Shown piece by piece: positions 6,082-12,305 of a DNA stretch of 12,305 nucleotides. Source of the stretch: Pseudobutyrivibrio sp. UBA1225 (GTDB lineage: Bacteria > Bacillota > Clostridia > Lachnospirales > Lachnospiraceae); assembly GCA_002309345.1 (NCBI GenBank), contig DBWZ01000081.1, forward strand, positions 1 to 12,305, read 5' to 3'. The notes under the pieces are model-generated. The model was given only the letters and a program-made list of their open reading frames with translations. It did not search any database and was not told the origin of the DNA. Made by a program: the position numbers and the translations under genes. The first letter of the stretch is position 1; each line of letters begins with the position of its first letter.

Positions 6082-7932
6082 TTATTCTACACTTTGGATA
6101 GAGACATTCTTCAAGTAGTATACTCTCTTAATATCAGTTCGCTTATCAGAATTTGGTAAATCAGGGGTCACCGGCCGCTTTTCCATACCTGGTGCAGAAC
6201 GATAAGATTTAGTTCTGAATACTAGGCGAGATATATCGTTGACCTTGTGAAAGCCTTTCAAAGGCAAAGCATATGTTACCTCATTATTCACATAAACCTT
6301 CCACTCAGAGAATATGCAATCATACTCAATTTTTATGTGAAGCCAATTTACATTTTTACCGGCTGTCCAGATTTTTTCTGTTTCGGATGTAATCAATCCA
6401 TACAATCCGTTGATGTCGAGCATTAATCTGAAAGCGATAATACCCCTATCATTTGTAAGTTCAATATAGAAAGGCTCTTCATACCTCCATTCGCATGGCA
6501 TGATGTCAAAAGAAATATTAACTTTCGCAGAATTCGCGAAAACACGTTCTGCACGCGCATAATCTGAAGGGTCGTTATCTTCAATACGAAGAACTTTACT
6601 ACCGTCGGGTAGAACATCTTTTCGTATAGGAGCCCACTTTGGAGAATAGATATTCCAGTTTTTTACATATGGTGAAGGATCGTCAAAAGTATCTAGTATT
6701 TCCTTCTTTGTTTCATGTGTTATGATTGGAACAGGAATATATGTTACCCAAATATCCTCTTTGTTGACACTGTGGGTTAGGAGCATGGCATCAACAGGGT
6801 ATTCTTTATGCCCTTCACATATTCCTCTGATATATTGTGGACCAAAATCCTTAAAAAGGCCATCATACCTTCGCGGAGGAACCTCTCCAAAGACAACGCC
6901 CATATCATCAAATTCGATGCCATCTTGACTTGTTACAGTGACTAAAGGATAGCGATGCTCACTAGATATACTATTAAGATATGCTATTGCAAATCTACCA
7001 TCGGGTGTTTTCTGTCCCCATGCTTTTCCACCAGATGTGGCGAATGTTGGTTCTTTTTTTATAGTATATGTCTCTCCTTTGTCATTTGAATAACCAACCA
7101 TTCCATGTTTCCAAAGAGCAACGATCTCATCTTGGCTAATATGATACCAACAGAAAGCTTCATATGGTTTATCTTCAGTAACTTCATCAGATACTTTTCT
7201 ATATGTTTTAATATGCACAAGCGGATCACGGTTTCCATGTTCTTCAGCCCACTGCTGAGTAACCAATCGATCTGATAATAATTCCTCACATGCGTTTACA
7301 AAACCTTGATCTTGACTTGCAGTATAAAGAGGGAAGGGAAGTGTCCCATCCGTCCATCCAGATTCATAAAGTGGGCGAATGAAAAAAATATCCCCTAATT
7401 CACCATCCTCATATACTTCTCGAACGACTCTGCCAATTCCATAATTTACCCAAGGGCATACTAGTGGATTAGGTGCATGTCCATAAAAACCGGAGATGAG
7501 TAGTCTGTCATCAGACGAATGGTAAAATCCCATGCGCTGATGCATGAATGCATCTTTTTCTTCATTTACTATTATGTCGGTACCGTCTATGCAATGATAT
7601 ACACCAGCAGGAACGCGTACTGGAGGGAATGCTACTATAGGTTTTTCCCAATTAACACCGTCTGGAGAAGTAACTAAAAAGGATGCACCTGCGCCTGTGT
7701 GCTCGCCAATAGGATTAGCAAGATATTCTACATAATACTTGTTTCTCCAAAGTGTAATCATTGGAGCGTGATTGTATGTGTAACCAAAGCCATCTGCCTC
7801 GTTTGGGTGATTGCGATTTGCGCGCATAACTTGATAATTAGAAGCACCGACAACATGCAGTAAACCACCGTCCGAGTAATTCAAATCTGCATATTCGTTT
7901 CCTGAGTAATACGGTGTTCCTTTGTTCTTCAT
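6082..7932 (-). CDS. Cytosolic beta-propeller glycan-active enzyme (GH145/PL42-like)
   Basis: The start is placed at ATG 7930-7932 (MKNKGTPYY) because AGAGGTG (7942-7948) lies 9 nt ahead. An in-frame GTG at 7972-7974 would lie inside the terminator-like hairpin. The product is 616 residues. Residues about 20-405 repeat short strand motifs typical of a sialidase-like propeller, including SPDGVNW, TSQDGIEF and SNDKGETY. Histidine-rich motifs are YNHAP (53-57), MHQRMGFY (130-137) and GFYGHAPNP (148-156). These recall the GH145/PL42 propellers that act at rhamnose-glucuronate linkages, but that assignment is from memory. A C-terminal jelly-roll-like domain (about 410-616) starts with EILDTFDD and could aid carbohydrate binding. 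No signal peptide is visible, so it should act on oligosaccharides already imported by the upstream ABC system. It is the first gene after the binding protein, separated by the hairpin at 7965-7992. Confidence 0.75.
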   Translation of the reverse strand: MKNKGTPYYSGNEYADLNYSDGGLLHVVGASNYQVMRANRNHPNEADGFGYTYNHAPMITLWRNKYYVEYLANPIGEHTGAGASFLVTSPDGVNWEKPIVAFPPVRVPAGVYHCIDGTDIIVNEEKDAFMHQRMGFYHSSDDRLLISGFYGHAPNPLVCPWVNYGIGRVVREVYEDGELGDIFFIRPLYESGWTDGTLPFPLYTASQDQGFVNACEELLSDRLVTQQWAEEHGNRDPLVHIKTYRKVSDEVTEDKPYEAFCWYHISQDEIVALWKHGMVGYSNDKGETYTIKKEPTFATSGGKAWGQKTPDGRFAIAYLNSISSEHRYPLVTVTSQDGIEFDDMGVVFGEVPPRRYDGLFKDFGPQYIRGICEGHKEYPVDAMLLTHSVNKEDIWVTYIPVPIITHETKKEILDTFDDPSPYVKNWNIYSPKWAPIRKDVLPDGSKVLRIEDNDPSDYARAERVFANSAKVNISFDIMPCEWRYEEPFYIELTNDRGIIAFRLMLDINGLYGLITSETEKIWTAGKNVNWLHIKIEYDCIFSEWKVYVNNEVTYALPLKGFHKVNDISRLVFRTKSYRSAPGMEKRPVTPDLPNSDKRTDIKRVYYLKNVSIQSVE

Positions 7933-7964
7933 ATGTAATAGCACCTCTAAATAAATGATAAAAT

Positions 7965-7992
7965 GCCCGCCCACTCTTTGTGGTGGACGGGC
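7965..7992 (-). terminator. Hairpin after the binding-protein gene (partial terminator or mRNA stabiliser)
   Basis: GCCCGCCCAC (7965-7974) pairs with GTGGACGGGC (7983-7992) through nine pairs and one mismatch around an 8-nt loop, ending 11 nt past the stop of the binding-protein gene. On the - strand the stem is followed by ATTTTATCATTTATTT, a weak T-rich tail. Such hairpins after binding-protein genes often cut transcription partly or protect the 3' end, lowering expression of the genes that follow. Confidence 0.65.
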
Positions 7993-8003
7993 AAAATTCC
8001 TAA

Positions 8004-9539
8004 TTAATTAGCAGCCATACGAGCTTCTGCATTGTTGTAAATCTCTTCGATACGTGTCGCACCAGCATTACGCACTTTAGCGGCCATGTCATCGAAAGTA
8101 TCAATGCTAACAGCTCCTGTAACCATACCTTCAAGAGCAGGAGCTATAATAGCTTCTATCTCGGTACGCAGTTCGGCAAGTTCGACGAGTTCATCATCTG
8201 TGAACGCAGGAGCCATTATTGGCTCAGCGTATGCCTTATCATTAGCAATGTAATCATATTGGGCAGCAGATACATCATCAAGATAGTATGCTTGGGTCCC
8301 CTCATCAATATACATCGCAAGGCCTAACTGTCCAAGGCCCATAGAGCCCATGAAGGAGCGCCAAGGATCAGAGGTGCCTATAAACTGTTCAGCATATTCG
8401 GGAATAAGCTCACGCTTACCATCCTCAGTATATCTAAAGCTGACACCTTCGATACCCCAGTTAGTAATCTCAAGAGCCTTAGGTGAATAGAACCAATCAA
8501 TTACCTTAACGATCTGCTCAGGGTTTTTGGCATCTCCATTTACGAGAATTGCATCATCATAGTTAAACTTACCCCAACCAATCTGACGGCTTTCACCGTA
8601 CTTGTTTGTCGGAACAGGAGTAAGGTCAAAGTATGCTTCCTTACCAACAGAATCAGCAAGAATAGCATTGTAGTTCATAAGGAATGAGCTGTTTTCAAAA
8701 TGGTAAGAAGATGATCCTGCGGCGTATCTTTCCTTGAAATTGGAGGATTCGTTAATGCTGAAATCAGGATCAAGGATACCATCGACATACATGTTGTGGA
8801 AGTAACTGACTATTTCCTTGAAATCTTCGGTTATGGAACCATAGATCCACTTGCTTTCGCGGGGCTCATAATACATTTCAAAGCCAGAGCCCATGGGATA
8901 GGCCCAAGTCTCGAAGATACGGCTATAGCTCCAACGACTTGATACAGGGAAAGAATTGGGGTCCTGTTCTTTCAAATTCTTCAGTAAAGCATAGACGTCA
9001 TCAAAAGTTACCGGTGTCCCAAGACCACTAGCAGCGAGCATATCCATACGAACCGCAGGGGCTGTCGCACCAGTGTAGCGGAAGAAAGTGGATGTTAATA
9101 GATAATAAGCATCTCCATCTGCAGTCATAAGACGCTTAAAGTTAACATTATCTTTCTGTGCTTCAAGGTAATTGGGCATCAAATCGAAATAATCACTTAC
9201 TTTGAGGAACTGCCCTTCGCCCTGCATTGCTACAGCTACCGGCTCACGATCTACTACCATAATATCGGGCATATCGCCAGTTGCAATCAATGTCTTGCAT
9301 TTATCCTCATAGTCAGACATGACAAGAATCAGATCAATGTTGACACCAAGGTTATCGCTAATCCAGTTAAGCACAGCATTGTCTTCAGGGAAAGGCTGAT
9401 TCGATGTTTCCGGACGCATATACGTTATGGTAACAGGCTCATCGAACAACCATGTATCCTTTGGTCCATCAGCAATCGCACAAATGGAACCAAGTGATAG
9501 GACTAGAGCAAGAACCAGACCGAGTACCTTCTTCGCCAT
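8004..9539 (-). CDS. Extracellular solute-binding protein of an oligosaccharide ABC importer
   Basis: This 511-residue protein is the substrate-capturing component for the two permeases encoded just upstream. Its N-terminus MAKKVLGLVLALVLSLG is a typical signal peptide with a likely cut after Ala23 (AIA|DG). The cysteine at position 20 is preceded by GSI, which is not a good lipobox, so cleavage as a non-lipidated exported protein is the more natural reading. In a Gram-positive cell it would then need another way to stay at the membrane. The mature part resembles the large LipO/YtcQ-type binding proteins of the family 1 class: YMRPETSN near the start, DMPDIMVV (the GDxPDI-type motif), and a long C-terminal helical region. 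The ATG 9537-9539 is chosen because AAAGGAG (9548-9554) is 8 nt before it. An in-frame GTG at 9546-9548 lies inside that site. Small hairpins lie on both sides of the gene. Confidence 0.9.
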   Translation of the reverse strand: MAKKVLGLVLALVLSLGSICAIADGPKDTWLFDEPVTITYMRPETSNQPFPEDNAVLNWISDNLGVNIDLILVMSDYEDKCKTLIATGDMPDIMVVDREPVAVAMQGEGQFLKVSDYFDLMPNYLEAQKDNVNFKRLMTADGDAYYLLTSTFFRYTGATAPAVRMDMLAASGLGTPVTFDDVYALLKNLKEQDPNSFPVSSRWSYSRIFETWAYPMGSGFEMYYEPRESKWIYGSITEDFKEIVSYFHNMYVDGILDPDFSINESSNFKERYAAGSSSYHFENSSFLMNYNAILADSVGKEAYFDLTPVPTNKYGESRQIGWGKFNYDDAILVNGDAKNPEQIVKVIDWFYSPKALEITNWGIEGVSFRYTEDGKRELIPEYAEQFIGTSDPWRSFMGSMGLGQLGLAMYIDEGTQAYYLDDVSAAQYDYIANDKAYAEPIMAPAFTDDELVELAELRTEIEAIIAPALEGMVTGAVSIDTFDDMAAKVRNAGATRIEEIYNNAEARMAAN

Positions 9540-9561
9540 GGATAACACTCCTTTATTTTTA

Positions 9562-9574
9562 CCGGCATTGCCGG
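9562..9574 (-). promoter_or_regulatory. Small perfect hairpin just before the binding-protein ribosome site
   Basis: CCGGC (9562-9566) and GCCGG (9570-9574) pair around a 3-nt loop in the 47-nt gap between permease 2 and the binding-protein gene, ending 7 nt before AAAGGAG. On the - strand it is followed by an A-rich stretch, so it is not a terminator. A processing or stabilising role at the 5' side of the binding-protein message is an inference. Confidence 0.4.
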
Positions 9575-9586
9575 CTTAATACTGCT

Positions 9587-10477
9587 TCATCCCTTCAGCG
9601 ATCCAACCATTTGTCCTTTGACCAGATACTTTTGAATAAATGGATAGAGCATGATGATTGGTAGAACTGTTATTAGAATGACGGCATATTTGATACCTGT
9701 TTCTGAAACAAATAGATCATTCGCGGCACTTTGTTTTTGTGCAGTCTCACCTAGGTTGCCTTCGATCACCATTGCTCTAATTAAGAGTTGCAGCGGGTAT
9801 GTTTTTTTGTCATTCAAGAACAACATATAATCAAAGAATCTATTCCACTGCGCAACGGCATAGAATAAGAACATTGTTGCGAGTATAGGTTTTGCCAGTG
9901 GCAATACAACACGTGTAAATATTTTAATGTCATTTGCTCCATCAATCTTTGCTGCTTCTACTAATGATTCAGGAATCGTAGTAATGAAAAATGTACGCAT
10001 TACTATCATATTGAAGGTCGACATACCATTCAATAAAAGTACAGCCCAAAAAGTGTTTTTTAGGTTTAGTGTGATTGCCACCATTATATATGTGGGTATC
10101 ATTCCTCCAGAGAACAACATGGTAAATACAATGATTCCCATAAAATACTTTTTACCAATTAGATTATGACGGGAAAGAGGATAGGCACACATTGTCGTTA
10201 AAAACAAATTTATGATTGTGCCTAAAAATACATATAGAAGGGTGTTTTTATAGGCATAGCCGACATATGGATCACGGAAAAGTTGCTTAAACGATTCAAG
10301 CGAGAAGCCTATTGGCCATATCGTCACTTTTCCTTGAATTACGGCAGTACCATTGCTGATAGCTACTACTAGCATATGGTAAAATGGAAATATACATAAA
10401 AAGACCATTGTAGCAAGGACAATGCCAATTACTGCCATTCCAATCTTTTCGCTAACAGACAATTTTGCTTTTAACAT
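9587..10477 (-). CDS. Sugar ABC transporter permease 2 (LplC/YtcP type)
   Basis: This is the second membrane subunit of the importer, with six predicted membrane helices. The cytoplasmic EAA loop that docks on the ATPase is clear: ESLVEAAKIDGAND followed by VVLPLAKP (about 171-196). GGMIPTYIMV before a helix and the terminal LVKGQMVGSLKG are hallmarks of the LplC/YtcP group. ATG 10475-10477 is chosen because AGGAGG (10487-10492) lies 9 nt upstream, giving 296 residues. The in-frame ATG at 10481-10483 is only 3 nt from it, and a TTG at 10493-10495 lies at the edge of the ribosome site. That site overlaps the stop of permease 1 (TGAGGAGG), indicating translational coupling. No ATPase gene is present, as is usual for systems served by a shared MsmX-type ATPase. 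Confidence 0.92.
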   Translation of the reverse strand: MLKAKLSVSEKIGMAVIGIVLATMVFLCIFPFYHMLVVAISNGTAVIQGKVTIWPIGFSLESFKQLFRDPYVGYAYKNTLLYVFLGTIINLFLTTMCAYPLSRHNLIGKKYFMGIIVFTMLFSGGMIPTYIMVAITLNLKNTFWAVLLLNGMSTFNMIVMRTFFITTIPESLVEAAKIDGANDIKIFTRVVLPLAKPILATMFLFYAVAQWNRFFDYMLFLNDKKTYPLQLLIRAMVIEGNLGETAQKQSAANDLFVSETGIKYAVILITVLPIIMLYPFIQKYLVKGQMVGSLKG

Positions 10478-10491
10478 ATTCATACACCTCC

Positions 10492-11430
10492 TCAAAACAG
10501 CGATGTTTCGCTAAGCTTTGAAGATATTGCATTTGCAGAAATTATAAAGATTGTTGAAACGAGTGATTGGAATGTGCCTATTGCTGTAGAATAAGAAAAT
10601 TCGACATTTTGAATTCCTCGTCTATATACCATAGTCGCAATAACGTCGGATACTTCATAGGTTGAGGGGGTTTGCAGTAAAAGTATCTTCTCAAATGAAA
10701 CATCCATTAATTTACCCATTGCCAAGATAAGCATAATGGAAATTGTAGGAATAAGATAAGGTAAGGTTATATACCAGATTTGTTGGAACCGTCCGGCTCC
10801 ATCAATATGTGCAGCCTCATATACTTCCATATCACATCCAGCTAATGCAGCAAGATAGATTATCGAATCCCATCCAACATGTTGCCACAAGTCAGTAAAT
10901 ATATATATTGGTCTAAACCATCTAGCTTCGAGAAAGAAATTAATACGTTCGAAGCCTAACCCAGAAATTAGATTATTGATAATACCACGATTTGAAAAGA
11001 ATGAAATGGCAATCGAACAAACTACAACTGTCGAAATAAAGTACGGCATGTAACTTACGCTTTGGACAAACTTCTTCATTTGTATGTATTGGATTTCATT
11101 TATCATCAAAGCGAGTAATATTGGAGCAGGGAAACATACAATGAGATTGAGTACATTTAATACAATTGTGTTTTTGAATGCTCGCCAGAACAGATCGTCA
11201 GAAAGGAATTTTGCGAAATGCTTAAACCCAACAAAATCGCTGCCAATAATGCCTTTTTTGATTTTGTAGTTTTCAAAACCCATGAGTAACCCATACATAG
11301 GTCCATACTTGAATAAAGCATAATAAGCCATAGGAAGGATAAGCATTAATAGTAAATACTTATCTCGTTTTATATGCTTCCATACACTATTCTGATGAGG
11401 CTTTCTGTCTATGGAGCTGCTTTGAACCAT
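10492..11430 (-). CDS. Sugar ABC transporter permease 1 (LplB/YteP type)
   Basis: This is the first gene of the - strand operon and the first membrane subunit of the importer, 312 residues with about six helices. The N-terminus has the LplB-type pattern: a short basic tail, YLLLMLILPMAYYALFKYGPMYG, then GFENYK. The ATPase-docking EAA loop is EAAHIDGAGRFQQIWYITLP (205-224). Homologues of the LplB/YteP group import oligosaccharides such as rhamnogalacturonan fragments or other complex glycans, so a similar oligomeric substrate is likely. AGGAGG (11438-11443) is placed 7 nt before the ATG. Its promoter lies about 180 bp upstream, leaving a long untranslated leader. Confidence 0.93.
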   Translation of the reverse strand: MVQSSSIDRKPHQNSVWKHIKRDKYLLLMLILPMAYYALFKYGPMYGLLMGFENYKIKKGIIGSDFVGFKHFAKFLSDDLFWRAFKNTIVLNVLNLIVCFPAPILLALMINEIQYIQMKKFVQSVSYMPYFISTVVVCSIAISFFSNRGIINNLISGLGFERINFFLEARWFRPIYIFTDLWQHVGWDSIIYLAALAGCDMEVYEAAHIDGAGRFQQIWYITLPYLIPTISIMLILAMGKLMDVSFEKILLLQTPSTYEVSDVIATMVYRRGIQNVEFSYSTAIGTFQSLVSTIFIISANAISSKLSETSLF

Positions 11431-11600
11431 AAATATACCTCCTGTAGTTTAGTTTTAGCCTGTGTCAATATACTAGGCGTTCTATTCTACTGTGGGGTAA
11501 CTATCCTTTGACAGCCTAGCGTGCTTCTCCGTAGTCATTTGCCTTATACAGGAAGCCTCTGCTGAAGGTAAGCAGTCAATAATGATGAGTGCAAAACAAC
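11431..11600 (-). promoter_or_regulatory. Long 5' leader of the carbohydrate operon with competing pairings
   Basis: The promoter at 11608-11636 would give an untranslated leader of about 170 nt. It contains CTAGGC (11473-11478) complementary to GCCTAG (11514-11519), and TGTCAA (11463-11468) complementary to TTGACA (11508-11513). These two pairings cross and so compete or form a pseudoknot. A separate hairpin, CTGCT/AGCAG, lies near 11560-11576. An 18-codon mini-ORF on the - strand (11538 down to the TAG at 11482) begins MTTEKHARL after an AAGG site and runs through the structured part. I do not recognise a known riboswitch. Leader control is an inference. Confidence 0.4.
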
Positions 11601-11607
11601 TATATAA

Positions 11608-11636
11608 AATATAGCTCTAATAAATGAACATGTCAA
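11608..11636 (-). promoter_or_regulatory. Sigma-A promoter of the carbohydrate operon
   Basis: On the - strand, TTGACA (11631-11636) and TATATT (11608-11613) are separated by exactly 17 bp. This is the best promoter upstream of permease 1. A perfect inverted repeat, CTATAT-AAA-ATATAG (11600-11614), covers the -10 and could be a repressor site, although it is made only of AT-rich steps. No regulator gene for the operon lies in the window. Confidence 0.72.
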
Positions 11637-11722
11637 GTAGGATTCTCTTTCAGAAATTAGCACAAAACAGAGTGAGGTTATCTGTATAATAATATTATGC
11701 TTCAATTATACTTGAACACACG

Positions 11723-11764
11723 GCCCTATTCACGCCCATAAGTACAGTGAAAGGGGCTTTTGTT
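11723..11764 (+). terminator. Rightward intrinsic terminator with no visible gene before it
   Basis: GCCCTATTCAC (11723-11733) pairs with GTGAAAGGGGC (11747-11757) with one mismatch and one G-T pair around a 13-nt loop, then TTTTGTT. It reads on the + strand, but the only upstream genes run the other way. It may end a short RNA, shield the integrase module from outside transcription, or be left over from a lost gene. Between 11637 and 11722 I see only AT-rich sequence, with TATAAT on the + strand at 11685-11690 lacking a -35 and the palindrome TTCAA-N6-TTGAA at 11701-11716. Confidence 0.6.
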
Positions 11765-11768
11765 ATGG

Positions 11769-11814
11769 TATCAATGATTTATCTTGATAATATTGGAATC
11801 AAGAGGCATATATA
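11769..11814 (+). promoter_or_regulatory. Candidate promoter and operator of the HTH/integrase genes
   Basis: TTGATA (11784-11789) with CATATA (11807-11812) at 17 bp is a weak promoter candidate upstream of the helix-turn-helix gene. TTGATA also takes part in two overlapping inverted repeats, TATCAA (11769-11774) with TTGATA, and TTGAT (11784-11788) with ATCAA (11798-11802). A DNA-binding protein, possibly the downstream product itself, could bind here. The motifs are short. Confidence 0.35.
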
Positions 11815-11839
11815 GGCAAAACAAAAGGAGGTAGCATCG

Positions 11840-12127
11840 ATGGATAAGACGAGACTTGACGACATGCTTGAGAGGTATGGGGAAGTGTGCACGCAGGAGA
11901 AAGCGGCGAAGATACTCGGTATCGTGTCAAGAACGGTAAGGACTATGATGAACGATGGAAGGTTGAAAAGTGTGGGCAGTAGAGTGGATGTTCGGTCTAT
12001 CTGCGAGTACATCGAGAATCCGAGAAAGGCAAATTTCGACGCGTTTAGCAAAAAACGCAGGCCTGATACCATGCTTCCGGAAGGAACATTTATGCGGATG
12101 GCACGTGGAGGCAGGTGGAATAAATGA
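11840..12127 (+). CDS. Small helix-turn-helix protein, excisionase-like
   Basis: This is a 95-residue protein with a MerR/excisionase-type helix-turn-helix. CTQEKAAKILGIVSRTVRT (about 21-39) forms the two helices, followed by NDGRLKSVGSRVDVRSICEYIE (about 42-63), the short wing and tail seen in HTH_17/Xis-like proteins. Proteins of this type bind the ends of integrative elements and steer the recombinase toward excision, or act as small regulators. The C-terminal third is basic and Arg-rich (KKRRPDT, ARGGRWNK). AAGGAGGT (11825-11832) lies 7 nt before the ATG. Its stop overlaps the start of the integrase gene as ATGA (12124-12127), so the two are translationally coupled, which supports the excisionase reading. 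Confidence 0.8.
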   Translation: MDKTRLDDMLERYGEVCTQEKAAKILGIVSRTVRTMMNDGRLKSVGSRVDVRSICEYIENPRKANFDAFSKKRRPDTMLPEGTFMRMARGGRWNK

Positions 12128-12305
12128 AGTATAAAGGCAAGGTGTGTATCGGCATCACGAGTGATGGAAAGAATATATACAAATGCTGCTCAGCCGATAC
12201 AAAGGAGGATCTGGAGCTAGCCAAGGAAGCGATCCGTGAACATTTTATCTACGGGAGGAAGATTCCCAAGAACTACTGTTTCGCGGAATACGCTGAAGAG
12301 TGGTA
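12124..12305 (+). CDS. Tyrosine integrase N-terminus (cut by window end)
   Basis: From ATG 12124 the frame stays open to the window edge, giving 60 residues and a partial codon. The first part (YKGKVCIGITSDGKNIYKC, then a helix SADTKEDLELAKEAIREH) looks like the beta-sheet arm-binding domain of phage and ICE integrases. The end (NYCFAEYAEEW) is the usual beginning of the SAM-like core-binding domain, FxEYAEEW. The catalytic Arg-His-Arg-Tyr part lies beyond the window. The start overlaps the excisionase-like gene by 4 nt (ATGA). Together they mark an integrative element whose attachment site probably lies further right; whether the carbohydrate operon belongs to that element cannot be decided here. 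Confidence 0.75.
   Translation, partial: MKYKGKVCIGITSDGKNIYKCCSADTKEDLELAKEAIREHFIYGRKIPKNYCFAEYAEEW

Noticed and set aside
7933..7974. GTG start at 7974 adding 14 residues to the propeller enzyme.
   Set aside because: It would begin inside the terminator-like hairpin and lacks a ribosome site. The extra residues do not form a convincing signal peptide.
11583..11615. Ten-codon + strand mini-ORF beginning ATGATGAGTGC.
   Set aside because: It has no ribosome site, is very short, and overlaps the - strand promoter.
11640..11660. Catabolite-repression (cre) site near the operon promoter.
   Set aside because: The best match on the - strand (TGAAAGAGAATCCT) lacks the central CG of the cre consensus.

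Overview
The window reads as a low-to-mid GC Firmicutes (Clostridia-type, probably gut) chromosome segment. The evidence is strong AGGAGG-type ribosome binding sites before nearly every gene, good -35/-10 hexamers, an LplB/LplC-type oligosaccharide ABC importer with no ATPase of its own, and a Gram-positive signal peptide on the binding protein. It looks like an accessory or island region: a phage-type DNA polymerase remnant, a tandem repeat resembling a transposon end, and an excisionase/integrase pair all lie within 12 kb.

Left part (1-2358, + strand). A YdcF-family gene (109-885) is followed by a strong promoter (TTGACA-17-TACACT). That promoter drives a two-gene cassette: a 63-residue basic protein (1041-1232) and a protein with two membrane segments, a coiled coil and a GAF-like domain (1237-2358). 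I recognise neither member as a named family. This is the best candidate in the window for an undescribed system.

Junction (2359-2714, no intact gene). It holds the last 49 codons of a phage-type family A DNA polymerase on the - strand, cut immediately before the motif C VHDE. Next come a 31-bp sequence repeated with period 32, possibly a decayed IS21-like end, and a 13-bp imperfect inverted repeat.

Central part (2715-11430, all - strand). This is one carbohydrate operon read right to left: permease 1, permease 2, solute-binding protein, hairpin, a cytosolic beta-propeller glycan-active enzyme, a DapA/NAL-family Schiff-base aldolase or dehydratase, a zinc-type alcohol dehydrogenase and a MATE exporter. 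The inferred scheme is that an oligosaccharide is captured and imported, cleaved in the cytosol, and the released (keto)acid sugar is processed by the lyase and dehydrogenase. The MATE protein is an unexpected last member. A clear promoter (TTGACA-17-TATATT) lies upstream at 11608-11636 and gives a leader of about 170 nt with competing pairings and an 18-codon mini-ORF.

Right end (11431-12305). The region between the divergent genes carries that promoter and leader, then a rightward intrinsic terminator with no visible gene ahead of it, then inverted repeats before a 95-residue helix-turn-helix (excisionase-like) gene. That gene overlaps by ATGA the start of a tyrosine integrase cut off by the window edge.
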